Shown piece by piece: positions 1-9,132 of a stretch of 64,000 nt of DNA (position 1 is its first letter; each line of letters starts with the position of its first letter). The stretch comes from Rhodonellum sp041748555. Lineage in GTDB: Bacteria; Bacteroidota; Bacteroidia; Cytophagales; Cyclobacteriaceae. The stretch spans positions 1-64,000 of the forward strand of contig JBGTDA010000099.1 in the NCBI GenBank assembly GCA_041748555.1, read 5' to 3'. The notes under the pieces were generated by a model. That model was not told where the DNA came from. It saw only the letters and a list, made by a program, of their open reading frames with translations, and made no database searches. The position numbers and the translations under genes are program-made.

Positions 1-133
1 CAGAGGGTATTCCCATGTGGGAGAGCCAGTCAAAGGCATTCATTTTATTACAATCGCTGGTGCCACAGGTTCCGTTATTTTGGCAACCTCCACCGGTTCC
101 TGTGGTTGTGGAGCAGCTATTACATCCTGACAT
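1..133 (-). CDS. PSP1/RicT-family protein, N-terminal part (runs off the left edge)
   Basis: Only the first 44 codons are in the window; the gene continues past base 1. The start is ATG at 133-131. The peptide begins MSGCNSCST and carries cysteines at about residues 4, 7, 17, 23 and 30, followed by NKMNAFDWLSHMGIPS. A Cys/Gly-rich start followed by an FDWLS motif is what I know from Bacteroidota PSP1-domain proteins (RicT/YaaT relatives). In Bacillus RicT works with RicA and RicF in an Fe-S-containing complex that affects RNase Y; whether that role holds here is inference. The gene lies directly downstream of recQ-purD on the same strand, 56 bases after purD stops. Identification rests on the N-terminus alone. 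Confidence 0.72.
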   Translation of the reverse strand, partial: MSGCNSCSTTTGTGGGCQNNGTCGTSDCNKMNAFDWLSHMGIPS

Positions 134-189
134 AATTTTTATATATTAAGGGAGTTTAACCTCCTCGTTACATTGGGTACTTTTTTTAT

Positions 190-1488
190 TCAATTCACTA
201 ACTTTAAAATATCCTGTCCGATATCCTTTCGATAATAGGCATTCCTCCAGGTTATTTCTGTAGTTTTTTTGTAGGCGTTTTGCAACGCCTCTTCTGTATT
301 TACACCAAAGCCGGTGACAGCTATCACTCTTCCTCCGTTTGTGATCGGGTTCCCGGAAACATTCCTTTTGGTGCCTGCATGAAATACTACAGTTTTGGAA
401 TCTTCCATAGACCCCTCCAGTCCACTGATTTCAAATCCCTTTTCATAGGCTTCGGGATATCCGCCGGCTACCATAACAATGGTAGTAGCAGAAAAATTTT
501 CGATTTCCAACTTATAATCCTGTAGACGACCTGTCCCAATGGCTTCCAGTAAATCCACAAAATCACTTTTGATTCGAGGCAATACAGCTTGGGTTTCCGG
601 GTCTCCCATTCTTACATTATATTCTATTACAAAAGGATTTCCCCCTATATTCATCAAACCAATGAATAAGAATCCGTTGTAAGGAATTTTTTCTTTTTTG
701 AGTCCAAGGATGCTTGGTCGGACAATTCTCTCTTCCACCTTTTGCATAAATGCTTCGTCTGCAAAAGGTACAGGGCTTACGGCACCCATTCCGCCGGTAT
801 TCAGCCCGGTATCACCTTCTCCGATTCTTTTGTAATCTTTTGCTTCAGGTAATATCCTGTAGCTGTTTCCGTCTGTGGCCACAAAAACCGAAAGTTCTAT
901 TCCATCCAGAAATTCCTCAATCACTACTTTGGAGGATGCATCCCCGAATTTTTGGCCGACCAACATCTCGGTAAGTGATTCGGAAGCTTCTTCACGTGAC
1001 TGACAGATCAATACTCCTTTTCCGCCTGCCAGTCCGTCAGCTTTCAGTACAATTGGTGGAGTTTGTTTTTGGATAAAGGCCAATCCGTCAGCTAAAGTTT
1101 CCTTGGTGAAGGTTTCGTATGCGGCAGTTGGGATGTTATTCCTCTGCATAAACCGTTTTGAAAAATCCTTGGATCCTTCGAGCAAAGCACCTTCACTTCC
1201 CGGACCAATGATAGTAATTCCACTTATATGGTCATGGTTTTGAAAAAAATCTACAATCCCTTTGACGAGAGGTTCTTCGGGGCCTACCACTACCATTTCT
1301 ATGTTGTTGGTCATCACAAATTGAGCGATGGCCTCAAAATCTGTTATGGACAGATCGACATTCTCGGCCAGACCAGCGGTGCCGGCATTTCCCGGAGCAA
1401 CAAATAATTTGGAGCATTTTTCACTTTTTATGATTTTCCAAGCAAAGGCATGTTCTCTGCCTCCGCTACCCAGGAGCAATATTTTCAT
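190..1488 (-). CDS. purD: Phosphoribosylamine-glycine ligase (GARS)
   Basis: Catalyses ATP-dependent joining of glycine to 5-phosphoribosylamine, the second step of de novo purine synthesis, in the cytoplasm. The protein has 432 residues, the usual size for stand-alone PurD. Visible landmarks are the N-domain start GSGGREHA (about 7-14), GPEEPLV (about 69-75), the ATP-grasp glycine loop KADGLAGGKGV (149-159), and the family signature RMGDPETQ (293-300), followed by a typical C-domain with VMVAGGYP. The gene starts 14 bases after the recQ stop on the same strand, so recQ-purD is probably one transcript. No truncation or odd residue is seen. purL begins at the other end of the window and a PurF-like gene lies at 49 kb, so the purine genes are dispersed. 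Confidence 0.97.
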   Translation of the reverse strand: MKILLLGSGGREHAFAWKIIKSEKCSKLFVAPGNAGTAGLAENVDLSITDFEAIAQFVMTNNIEMVVVGPEEPLVKGIVDFFQNHDHISGITIIGPGSEGALLEGSKDFSKRFMQRNNIPTAAYETFTKETLADGLAFIQKQTPPIVLKADGLAGGKGVLICQSREEASESLTEMLVGQKFGDASSKVVIEEFLDGIELSVFVATDGNSYRILPEAKDYKRIGEGDTGLNTGGMGAVSPVPFADEAFMQKVEERIVRPSILGLKKEKIPYNGFLFIGLMNIGGNPFVIEYNVRMGDPETQAVLPRIKSDFVDLLEAIGTGRLQDYKLEIENFSATTIVMVAGGYPEAYEKGFEISGLEGSMEDSKTVVFHAGTKRNVSGNPITNGGRVIAVTGFGVNTEEALQNAYKKTTEITWRNAYYRKDIGQDILKLVN

Positions 1489-1502
1489 GAATGAAATTCT
1501 GT

Positions 1503-3680
1503 TTAATTGGCGTGTTCTGAAATAAACTTAATTCTATAAACCCGAATTTCTTCCTCTCCAAAATCCTCGTCTTCAAGTTCCATCAGTGCCATTTTAATAT
1601 TATCGGTTTCAGCAGACATAAAATAATCCTGGAGAGTGTCTTCTCTTTCCTCATCCATGATGTTTTCAATGTAATAATTGATGTTTAATTTTGTTCCACT
1701 ATAAATAATCTGCTCAATTTCCTGAAGCAATTCATTCATGCTGAAGTTAAGATTTTCAGCAATTTCATCCAGGTTTACCTTTCTGTCCACTTGTTGGATA
1801 ATTGAAATTTTCACCTTGGATCGTGTTCCCGATGTTTTTATAACAACATCAGAGGCTGTGAGGATATCATTTTCCTCAACGTAATTTTCTATAAGTTTAA
1901 GAAAAGGTGATCCGAATTTGGAAACTTTGCCCATACCCACACCATTTATTTGGGCAAGCTCATCCCTAGTGGTTGGATAAACAGTTGCCATCTCCTCCAG
2001 AGAAGGATCCTGGAAGATAACATATGGCGGTAAATTCTTGGTTTTGGCAACTTTTTTCCGTTCGGCTTTCAACAATTCAAAAAGTTTTTCATCATATGCC
2101 TTGTTGCCGTTCGATATATCTTCAGCTGATTCAATTTCGGCCATTTCCTCAAAGTTATGATCCTTGCTTAAAGAAATTGGATATGGATCTTTCAAATATT
2201 CCAACCCTTTTGTAGTCGTTTTGATGACTCCATAGTTTTCAATATCCTTTTCCAACAGTCCGATAATCATGGCTTGCCTTAATACTGTTCTCCATAAATC
2301 CACATCTTCATCCTCCCCTTTGCCAAATACAGGAAGTTGATCGTGGCCGTAACTTTTCATATATTCATTTCCCTCGCCTCGGATCACTTTCACGATATGG
2401 TCCAGAGTAAACCTTTGGTTGGTTTCCTGTACTGCTTCAATGGCAAGCAGCAGAAAATCCATTCCCTCAAAAGTCACTTTTGGCTTTTTACAGTTGTCGC
2501 AATGGCCACAGTCGTGTTCCATCATTTCACCGAAGTAATGCATCAGCACTTTTCGACGGCACACTGAGCTTTCGGCATAGGCAGCCATTTCCTGGAGCAG
2601 AACCCGGGCGTTTTCCCGTTCTGTTACAGGTTTGTCCTTATTGAATTTTTCAAGTTTGACGATATCTTCATACCTGTAAAACATCAGGCAGTTTCCCTCC
2701 AATCCATCACGTCCGGCGCGGCCTGTTTCCTGATAATAACCTTCCAGTGATTTGGGCACATCATAATGGATCACATATCTGACGTCGGGTTTGTCGATAC
2801 CCATTCCGAAAGCAATGGTCGCTACTATAACATCCACTTCTTCATTTAGAAAATCCTCTTGGTTTTTGATTCTTACATGACCATCCAGCCCCGCATGGTA
2901 GGGTGCTGCGTTTATGCCGTTTACCTTTAACAGACTTGCTATTTCCTCCACTTTTTTACGGCTGAGACAATAGATTATGCCTGATTTTCCTTTTTGGGTT
3001 TTGATATACTTGATGATCTGCTTTTTGGTTTCATTCTTTATTTTCGGTCTGACCTCGTAATAAAGGTTTGTCCTGTTAAATGAAGATTTGAAAAGATCAG
3101 CTTCCTCCATCTGGAGATTTTTTTGAATATCCTGCTGCACTTTTGGGGTGGCAGTGGCTGTCAGTGCAATAATCGGAAGTTCGGCACCTATCAGGGCTAT
3201 AATGGATTTTATGCGTCGGTATTCCGGGCGGAAGTCATGGCCCCATTCCGAGATACAGTGAGCTTCATCTATGGCGACAAAACTGATTTTTGCCTCCTGC
3301 AAAAACTTCACGTTTTCTTCTTTTGTAAGAGATTCCGGAGCAACGTACAGTAATTTGGTTTTACCTGACAGGACACCCTTTCTTACTTTCAGGGTTTCGG
3401 ATTTGTTCAAAGTAGAATTTAAAAAATGGGCTTCTACATTAAAGGCATTCATTTGATCCACCTGGTTTTTCATCAAAGCGATCAAGGGTGAGATTACGAT
3501 TGCAGTTCCTTCCTTTATTACGGCCGGGAGTTGGTAACAAAGCGATTTGCCCGCTCCGGTAGGCATTATGACGAAGGTATTCCTTCCGCTCAAAATGTTA
3601 TCTACAATTTTTTCCTGGTTTCCTCTGAACTGGCTGAAACCGAATATTTCTTTAAGATTTTCTTTTACTGTTTGATCCAC
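1503..3680 (-). CDS. recQ: ATP-dependent DNA helicase RecQ
   Basis: A 3'-5' DNA helicase of the RecQ family that acts in recombination and replication-fork repair. It has 725 residues, somewhat longer than E. coli RecQ. Order of domains: helicase with Walker A TGAGKS (41-46), DEAH box followed by CISEWGHDFRP (about 138-151), helicase-C with the ETGRAGRDG motif, a zinc-binding region with cysteines in SSVCRRK and CGHCDNCKK, a winged-helix (RQC) part, and an HRDC domain (TTRDELAQINGVGMGKVSKFG). The C-terminus after HRDC is extended by about 100 residues and ends acidic. It is divergent from kdsD across 100 bases and is followed after 14 bases by purD. A -7-like element is noted upstream at 3754-3761. 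Confidence 0.97.
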   Translation of the reverse strand: MDQTVKENLKEIFGFSQFRGNQEKIVDNILSGRNTFVIMPTGAGKSLCYQLPAVIKEGTAIVISPLIALMKNQVDQMNAFNVEAHFLNSTLNKSETLKVRKGVLSGKTKLLYVAPESLTKEENVKFLQEAKISFVAIDEAHCISEWGHDFRPEYRRIKSIIALIGAELPIIALTATATPKVQQDIQKNLQMEEADLFKSSFNRTNLYYEVRPKIKNETKKQIIKYIKTQKGKSGIIYCLSRKKVEEIASLLKVNGINAAPYHAGLDGHVRIKNQEDFLNEEVDVIVATIAFGMGIDKPDVRYVIHYDVPKSLEGYYQETGRAGRDGLEGNCLMFYRYEDIVKLEKFNKDKPVTERENARVLLQEMAAYAESSVCRRKVLMHYFGEMMEHDCGHCDNCKKPKVTFEGMDFLLLAIEAVQETNQRFTLDHIVKVIRGEGNEYMKSYGHDQLPVFGKGEDEDVDLWRTVLRQAMIIGLLEKDIENYGVIKTTTKGLEYLKDPYPISLSKDHNFEEMAEIESAEDISNGNKAYDEKLFELLKAERKKVAKTKNLPPYVIFQDPSLEEMATVYPTTRDELAQINGVGMGKVSKFGSPFLKLIENYVEENDILTASDVVIKTSGTRSKVKISIIQQVDRKVNLDEIAENLNFSMNELLQEIEQIIYSGTKLNINYYIENIMDEEREDTLQDYFMSAETDNIKMALMELEDEDFGEEEIRVYRIKFISEHAN

Positions 3681-3753
3681 TGCACTATTGGGTTTTATGA
3701 TCTGCTTGGGGAGACAGGATCAACTTTAAAGATTTCTTTTTTTACCTTTGTCA

Positions 3754-3761
3754 CAAATTTA
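3754..3761 (-). promoter_or_regulatory. Possible Bacteroidota -7 element (TAAATTTG) for recQ
   Basis: Read on the minus strand this is TAAATTTG, which fits the Bacteroidota sigma-ABfr -7 consensus TAnnTTTG. It lies in the recQ/kdsD intergenic gap, 74 bases upstream of the recQ ATG. I do not see a convincing TTTG at the expected -33 spacing, so this is a weak call resting on the -7 box and its position. Confidence 0.3.
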
Positions 3762-3780
3762 ATGATTAACCACGGCAATT

Positions 3781-4749
3781 TTGAAGTTAACAAAAAATAT
3801 TAAAACTAGCGCTATCAAGGTGCTTCAAACAGAAGCAGATGCTATACAAAATCTTATTCAATATATTGACGATGAATTTGTGGCCTGTGTAGAAGCGATT
3901 TTGAATTCAAAAGGACGTGTGGTGATCACAGGAGTGGGAAAAAGTGCGATAATAGCCAACAAGATTGTTTCCACTATGAATTCCACCGGAACTCCCTCTC
4001 TTTTTATGCATGCGGCAGATGCCATTCACGGCGATCTGGGCATGGTTCAAAAAGATGATATTATCATCTGTATATCCAAAAGCGGAAATACTCCCGAGAT
4101 CAAGGTACTTGTGCCTTTGTTAAAAAGATCAGGATCAAAACTGGTTGGTCTGGTCAGCAACACACACAGTTATCTGGCTGAGCATGCCGATTTCGTGCTT
4201 AATGCTACTATTGCCGAGGAGGCTTGCCCAAACAATCTCGCACCTACCACAAGTACCACCGCTCATCTTGCGCTGGGAGATGCCTTGGCTGTTTGTTTAC
4301 TAGAAGCCAGAGGGTTCAGTAGTGATGATTTTGCGAAGTATCATCCAGGTGGAACTCTAGGCAAGCAGCTTTTTCTGACAGTAGAGGATGTATTTCCGAA
4401 AAACATGGTGCCAATAGTGGGAGAGGATGCTTCTTTGTCAGAAATAATTATAGAAATAAGCGGAAAACGACTGGGAGCAACCGCTGTTGTGGACCGAAAC
4501 AATCGTTTAGCAGGTATTATTACTGATGGTGATCTGCGAAGAATGCTTCAGCACCGCACGGATATCCAAAATGTGAAAGCTTCAGAAATAATGACACAAA
4601 ATCCCAAAACAATTTCTAGGGAGGATTTTGCTGTTAGGGCATACAATAAGATGAAGGAGTTTAATATTACACAATTGGTAGCGATGGATGGTGAAAATAT
4701 CGCCGGTTTTATTCATATTCATGATTTAATGAGAGAAGGTATAGTTTAA
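3781..4749 (+). CDS. kdsD: Arabinose-5-phosphate isomerase (KdsD/KpsF type)
   Basis: Interconverts ribulose-5-phosphate and arabinose-5-phosphate, the entry step to Kdo for lipopolysaccharide. The protein has about 322 residues: an N-terminal SIS domain (GVGKSAIIANKI and CISKSGNTPE are sugar-phosphate binding loops; APTTSTTAHLALGDALA is family-typical) and two CBS domains in the last 115 residues or so. There is no ATG in the right place; the start I favour is TTG at 3781, which gives an N-terminus of family length (then ...IKVLQTEADAI). A GTG at 3820 is a shorter alternative. The stop is 9 bases from the ATG of the next gene, so it is probably co-transcribed with the mannose-1-phosphate guanylyltransferase, which fits surface-glycan precursor supply. 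Confidence 0.93.
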   Translation: MKLTKNIKTSAIKVLQTEADAIQNLIQYIDDEFVACVEAILNSKGRVVITGVGKSAIIANKIVSTMNSTGTPSLFMHAADAIHGDLGMVQKDDIIICISKSGNTPEIKVLVPLLKRSGSKLVGLVSNTHSYLAEHADFVLNATIAEEACPNNLAPTTSTTAHLALGDALAVCLLEARGFSSDDFAKYHPGGTLGKQLFLTVEDVFPKNMVPIVGEDASLSEIIIEISGKRLGATAVVDRNNRLAGIITDGDLRRMLQHRTDIQNVKASEIMTQNPKTISREDFAVRAYNKMKEFNITQLVAMDGENIAGFIHIHDLMREGIV

Positions 4750-4758
4750 ACAATTTTG

Positions 4759-5832
4759 ATGAAGGAGAAACCTTATATTGTCATCCTAGCCGGGGGAATT
4801 GGCACACGCTTTTGGCCTTATAGCAGAAATGCCCGACCAAAACAGTTCTTGGACATATTGGGAACAGGAAGAACACTCTTGCAGATGACCTATGACAGGT
4901 TCCTTAAACTGTCACACAAGGATTTGTTTTATGTGGTTACCAACAAAAAATACTATAAATTGGTAAGAGAACAACTTCCGGAAATCCCGAAAAATCAAAT
5001 CCTGAAGGAACCGCAAAGAAGGAACACCGCTACATGTGTGGCATATGCCAGCTATAAAATTTCGCAACATTCACCCGAATCAAAAATCATAATCACCCCT
5101 TCCGATCATCTGATTGTTCAGGAAGGCAATTTCCGTAACAAAATCCAACAAGCCTTAAAGGAATCGGAGCTGGACCACCGCCTGATCACCATCGGTATCA
5201 AACCAAACAGGCCTGAAACAGGCTATGGATATATACAATACACGGATACCAACGGAAGCATCGTCAAAAAAGTAAAAACCTTTACCGAAAAACCAAACGT
5301 CAAACTTGCGAAGACATTTGTAGAAAGTGGGGATTTTGTGTGGAATTCAGGCATGTTTGTTTGGAAAGTGGAGAGTATTCTTTTGGCATTTGAAAAATAC
5401 ATGCCCGAATTGGCAGAGGTCTTTGAGGAAGGAAAGGAGTTTTATGATTCTGCCGATGAAGAAGGCTTTATAAAGAAAGCTTATTCTTTGGCTAAAAATA
5501 TTTCAATAGATTTTGGCATCATGGAAAAATCCGATAAGGTTTTCATGATTCGGGGAGATTTTGGTTGGTCGGACTTAGGTTCTTGGATGAGTTTGCATGA
5601 AAACCAAAACAAAGACGAGAATAACAATGTGGTGGAAGCGAATGCGCTGCTCTATGATACTGATAATTGTTATGTAAAAGTTTCACCACAAAAACTGGTT
5701 GTTGTGCAGGGACTTTCGAATTACCTGATAAATGAATCCGAAAATGTAATTCTCATCTGTAAACTCGATGCCGAGAAGAAATTCAGGGAATTTGTCAGCG
5801 ATGCCAAAAATAAAGGGGAGGATTACGTTTAG
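4759..5832 (+). CDS. manC: Mannose-1-phosphate guanylyltransferase (GDP-mannose pyrophosphorylase)
   Basis: Forms GDP-mannose from mannose-1-phosphate and GTP for surface polysaccharides. The nucleotidyltransferase signature is complete: ILAGGIGTRFWPYSRNARPK near residue 10, then QFLDILG. Further family landmarks are ITPSDHLI (product-binding), GYGYIQ, FTEKP, WNSGMFVWK and GDFGWSDLGSW. The length of 357 residues fits the single-function form; there is no phosphomannose isomerase cupin domain at the C-terminus. The open frame could begin at a TTG at 4756, but the ATG at 4759 immediately follows and is the better start. It follows kdsD closely and converges with the phosphatase gene at 5859. 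Confidence 0.93.
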   Translation: MKEKPYIVILAGGIGTRFWPYSRNARPKQFLDILGTGRTLLQMTYDRFLKLSHKDLFYVVTNKKYYKLVREQLPEIPKNQILKEPQRRNTATCVAYASYKISQHSPESKIIITPSDHLIVQEGNFRNKIQQALKESELDHRLITIGIKPNRPETGYGYIQYTDTNGSIVKKVKTFTEKPNVKLAKTFVESGDFVWNSGMFVWKVESILLAFEKYMPELAEVFEEGKEFYDSADEEGFIKKAYSLAKNISIDFGIMEKSDKVFMIRGDFGWSDLGSWMSLHENQNKDENNNVVEANALLYDTDNCYVKVSPQKLVVVQGLSNYLINESENVILICKLDAEKKFREFVSDAKNKGEDYV

Positions 5833-5858
5833 TATTATACCTGAAAACTAAAATGTTT

Positions 5859-6512
5859 TCAATCAAGATCAACCAGGTTAGTGGGAATGCTGATGGTCTT
5901 AAGATAAGTCCCGTCATTTTTCAATTTCAATCCCGTCAGGCAGGATCCCCTATATGCACCTGTGTCGATGTTCCAGGAATTTGAGGAAGAGGTGAAATCA
6001 GGTTTCCCATTCGCTATCGGCGTATGTCCAATAACCTGAAGTTTACCGATATTTTCTAAGGGTTTTCGGTTCCATAAAACCCCATCAGGATTATTGTGAT
6101 CAAAGGCTTCTCCAATTCCCGATATCCCTGCGTGGGAAACATATACCCTGCTGTTCTCCCAATACAAAGGCAAGGTTTTAACCCAGTTCAGGTACTGCTC
6201 CAGCTCCTCACTTTTTCCCTCAAATTGATCCAATGTACCTTTTCCTCCATTTCTAAGCCAGTTTAATCCCATTTGGTCATTCCTGAAATACTCTATCATC
6301 ATCTGCTCATGATTTCCCTTGAGAAAAACAACGGATTTTTTAAATGTATTCTTGATTTCAAATGCCAATCGCAAAGTTAATGGGGAGTGGGATCCCCTGT
6401 CGATTAAATCTCCCAACTGAATAAGCGTTTCTGTTTTCGGTTCCCAGTGATCCAGAAGCTTCATGTATGTGTTAAAGCAGCCATGGACATCACCGATAAT
6501 AAAAAGCGACAT
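5859..6512 (-). CDS. PPP-family metallophosphoesterase (serine/threonine phosphatase or ApaH-like)
   Basis: A cytoplasmic metallophosphoesterase of the PPP superfamily. All core metal-binding motifs are present: GDVHG (7-11), GDLIDRG (34-40), GNHE (66-69), then VSHAG and GHTPI. The 217 residues match bacterial PrpA/PrpE-type protein phosphatases and small ApaH-like enzymes; motifs alone do not separate protein phosphatase from dinucleoside-polyphosphate hydrolase. It converges with the manC-like gene, with 26 bases between the stops, and the gene upstream (6775) is divergent, so it is probably transcribed alone. Confidence 0.88.
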   Translation of the reverse strand: MSLFIIGDVHGCFNTYMKLLDHWEPKTETLIQLGDLIDRGSHSPLTLRLAFEIKNTFKKSVVFLKGNHEQMMIEYFRNDQMGLNWLRNGGKGTLDQFEGKSEELEQYLNWVKTLPLYWENSRVYVSHAGISGIGEAFDHNNPDGVLWNRKPLENIGKLQVIGHTPIANGKPDFTSSSNSWNIDTGAYRGSCLTGLKLKNDGTYLKTISIPTNLVDLD

Positions 6513-6774
6513 AAATAAAAATTTATTTGAATAGGTAAAATTACATTATATTATTCCGCCAATATAATAAACGATTTAAAATCATGTTTTTTTAAGTATT
6601 TTTCTATTATAATACAACCATTTGATCATCAGTTTAGTATATTAAAGTTCTGGAAACAATAGATCCGTTCTTTGGGTTAAGATTGGAAACAAATCTATCT
6701 GTCCGTATTTATTCGTAACTGATTGTTAATTTCCTTTTACATCTTTTATTTCATATTTATTTGATCGTCCGAAC

Positions 6775-7383
6775 ATGAGAAATTTCCCCACCTTCCTTAT
6801 AATCCTGATCATAGTATGTTCGGGATGTTTCACTCAAAAAGATTATATAGCAGAATACGACTTTAACTACAACGCAAGCTTTAAACGTTATAAAACGTAT
6901 GGATTCGTAGAAAATCCGGTAAAAGATTCAACCGGTTTTTATCAGACAATTGAAAATACAATAACTTCAAGGTTGGGGTCCCAAGGGTTTAAATTCAAGG
7001 ACGAGAAACCGGATTTATTGATCAACTATAAAATATTTTTTGACCAGGTAAAATACAGAGGTTACGAGCAACCGAATTTTGACTATTGGTTGCAGCGGCA
7101 AGGAACACCTTTAGCCAAAACTGAAGTGGAAGAGGAAGAAGAGGAGGAGGAAGCAAAAAATAAGGAGAACAAAAATAAAGATGAGAATTACAACAATGTG
7201 AAATATACCGATAATAACGGAATGCTTGTGATTTTTGTAATTGATAATAAAAGAGGAAATACCATTTGGCAAGGCTACACGGCTGCACCATTTGATTTTT
7301 ACTCTCCCGAAATCCGTTCAGATTTGACGCGAGCTACCTATAAAGTCATGGATCAGTTTCGTGTTCTGACCAGAACTTATTGA
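6775..7383 (+). CDS. DUF4136 family lipoprotein
   Basis: A predicted outer- or inner-membrane lipoprotein: hydrophobic leader FLIILIIVCSGC with lipobox cysteine at residue 18. The mature part follows the DUF4136 pattern (YDFNYNASFKRYKTYGFVENP near the start, KPDLLINY in the middle, VIDNKRGNTIWQGYTAA and RSDLTRATYKVMDQ near the end). The family has no known biochemical function. Unusual here is a strongly charged insertion in the middle (about residues 116-140): a run of glutamates interrupted by lysine/asparagine, coded by near-repetitive GAA/GAG codons. The length is 202 residues. It is flanked by convergent genes on both sides and probably is monocistronic. Confidence 0.8.
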   Translation: MRNFPTFLIILIIVCSGCFTQKDYIAEYDFNYNASFKRYKTYGFVENPVKDSTGFYQTIENTITSRLGSQGFKFKDEKPDLLINYKIFFDQVKYRGYEQPNFDYWLQRQGTPLAKTEVEEEEEEEEAKNKENKNKDENYNNVKYTDNNGMLVIFVIDNKRGNTIWQGYTAAPFDFYSPEIRSDLTRATYKVMDQFRVLTRTY

Positions 7384-7421
7384 TTGGATCAGGTCTGGAG
7401 TTAGGAAGATTGGAATGATGC

Positions 7422-9128
7422 TCAACGGACAGAGTGGATTTCAAATACCGTGGCCTTACTTTCCCTTCCATAATAATCCAAAAAGCTCACTGCTATATAT
7501 TTCTGCAAAGAATTTTCAGGAAGCTGGAATTGATCATTCTGAATGTGGGAAAGTGGGATTTTTTTGAAACCTTCAGGATCGGTTTTATTGATAATATCCT
7601 TTAGACTTGTTCCTGTATAGATCACCAAATACCTGTATTCAGACCGGATATTTTCCTCAAATTCCAAAGAGTAGCCATTTTCCATTACAGCAAGATTTGT
7701 CACAGTTTCTTTCGGTATATGATTTTCAGCATCAAAAGCAGGTGTAAAAGCAGGCTGAAAATAATGATCGTTGGCTATGATGTTACTGACATCTCTGTTT
7801 TTTTGGTACAATGATTTTGCGCTGAAAAATGCATTTCCCGACAATTGGGGAGTAGCCCGGGTAAGTGTGATCTGGTTTGGGATTTCCATAGGATTATCCC
7901 AAGCTTTGTCCGCATTGTTGCGGATTTTGTATGGGCCGTTTCCGATGTATATTTTAGTGTTGTGGCTGTTTCTGGACCACCAGGAAATCAATTCGCGGTA
8001 GGAAGCCAGGTTATAATCCATGCTCCAATACAATTGGGGAATCAGATAATCGATCCATCCCTGTCTCATCCAGGTAATCGGATCTGCATAGAGATGATCA
8101 AAATTCGTTTGTCCGGCTCTTGTTTTGGATCCCAAAGGATCTTTGTCAATATTTCTCCAAACCCCGAAAGGACTGATTCCAAATTGAACCCATGGTTTGG
8201 TAGACTCTATTATATCATGCACCGATTTTACCAGTGTATTTACATTCTCCCTTCTCCAATCTTCCAGTTTCTGTCCCGGCCTGCCGTATTTTTTAAAAGA
8301 AGCAGCATCTTGAAAAACCACTTTATCCACAACATAAGGATAGAAGTAATCATCAAAATGGATGGCATCAATATCATAGTTTTCTACTACCTCCCTTATG
8401 ACTTCCTTCAGGTGTTGCTGCACCTCAGGAATTGCCGGGTTGTAATAATACTTTGTGGAATATTTGATCATCCAATCAGGATGTTTAAAATAATCATGTT
8501 CAGGGCTGAGTTTTCGGGTGTCTAGGTCCACCGTTGCACGATAAGGATTAAACCAGGCATGGAATTCCATGCCTCTTTTGTGCACTTCTGAGATCATCCA
8601 AGCAAGTGGGTCTTCTGTGGTTTGAGGTTTTTGACCTTCCTTTCCGGTAAGGTATCTTGACCAGGGGGCAAATTTGGAAGGATAGAAAGCGTCTCCGGCG
8701 GTCCTTACCTGCACAATGACCGCGTTAAAATTCATTGTTTGATAATAATCAAGAAGCTTTGTGAAATCTGCTTTTTGCTTGGCGAAAGGATCTATAGAGG
8801 ATGTAGGCCAATCAATGTTTCCGATGGTTGCAATCCAGACCCCTCGAAATTCCCGGGGAGTTTTAGCAAGTTCTACTTCATGTGTACTGTAAAAGGATGG
8901 TTTTTCAGGAGTTGCATCCACTTCCGCTTCAGCTGGTTCAGGTTTTTCACCGTCTGAGGCCAGTTCTTCTGTTGAGTGAGGATTTGGGATTGGTTTGACG
9001 GTTTGAGTAGGTGTTGTTTTTCTTTTTGCAGCTTTTTTACCGGATGCACATCCGGAAATGAAAATAAAACACAATCCTAAAATGAAGGATTTAATTAAAT
9101 AATTAAACATATGAGCTTGGGAAAACAT
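7422..9128 (-). CDS. GHL10 (family-10-like glycosyl hydrolase) lipoprotein
   Basis: A secreted lipoprotein with a glycosyl-hydrolase-like (GHL10, formerly DUF187) TIM barrel. The lipobox is FISGC (Cys about 27 from the first ATG); a second ATG six codons later gives a cleaner leader (MFNYLIKS). After a low-complexity Pro/Glu linker the barrel begins with EFRGVWIATIGNIDWP, then NAVIVQVRTAGDAFYPS, EFHAWFNPYR, AIHFDDYFYP, GISPFGVWRN and DYLIPQLYW, all in the order expected for the family. E. coli YngK is a known relative; roles in peptidoglycan or polysaccharide turnover are proposed but not settled. It starts 4 bases downstream of the amidase gene, so the two probably form a cell-wall operon. 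Confidence 0.88.
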   Translation of the reverse strand: MFSQAHMFNYLIKSFILGLCFIFISGCASGKKAAKRKTTPTQTVKPIPNPHSTEELASDGEKPEPAEAEVDATPEKPSFYSTHEVELAKTPREFRGVWIATIGNIDWPTSSIDPFAKQKADFTKLLDYYQTMNFNAVIVQVRTAGDAFYPSKFAPWSRYLTGKEGQKPQTTEDPLAWMISEVHKRGMEFHAWFNPYRATVDLDTRKLSPEHDYFKHPDWMIKYSTKYYYNPAIPEVQQHLKEVIREVVENYDIDAIHFDDYFYPYVVDKVVFQDAASFKKYGRPGQKLEDWRRENVNTLVKSVHDIIESTKPWVQFGISPFGVWRNIDKDPLGSKTRAGQTNFDHLYADPITWMRQGWIDYLIPQLYWSMDYNLASYRELISWWSRNSHNTKIYIGNGPYKIRNNADKAWDNPMEIPNQITLTRATPQLSGNAFFSAKSLYQKNRDVSNIIANDHYFQPAFTPAFDAENHIPKETVTNLAVMENGYSLEFEENIRSEYRYLVIYTGTSLKDIINKTDPEGFKKIPLSHIQNDQFQLPENSLQKYIAVSFLDYYGRESKATVFEIHSVR

Positions 9129-9132
9129 TGAG

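Noticed and set aside
5842..5861. TGAAAAC/GTTTTCA hairpin between convergent genes
   Set aside because: Seven AT-rich pairs, overlaps the end of the phosphatase gene, no T run; too weak for a terminator.
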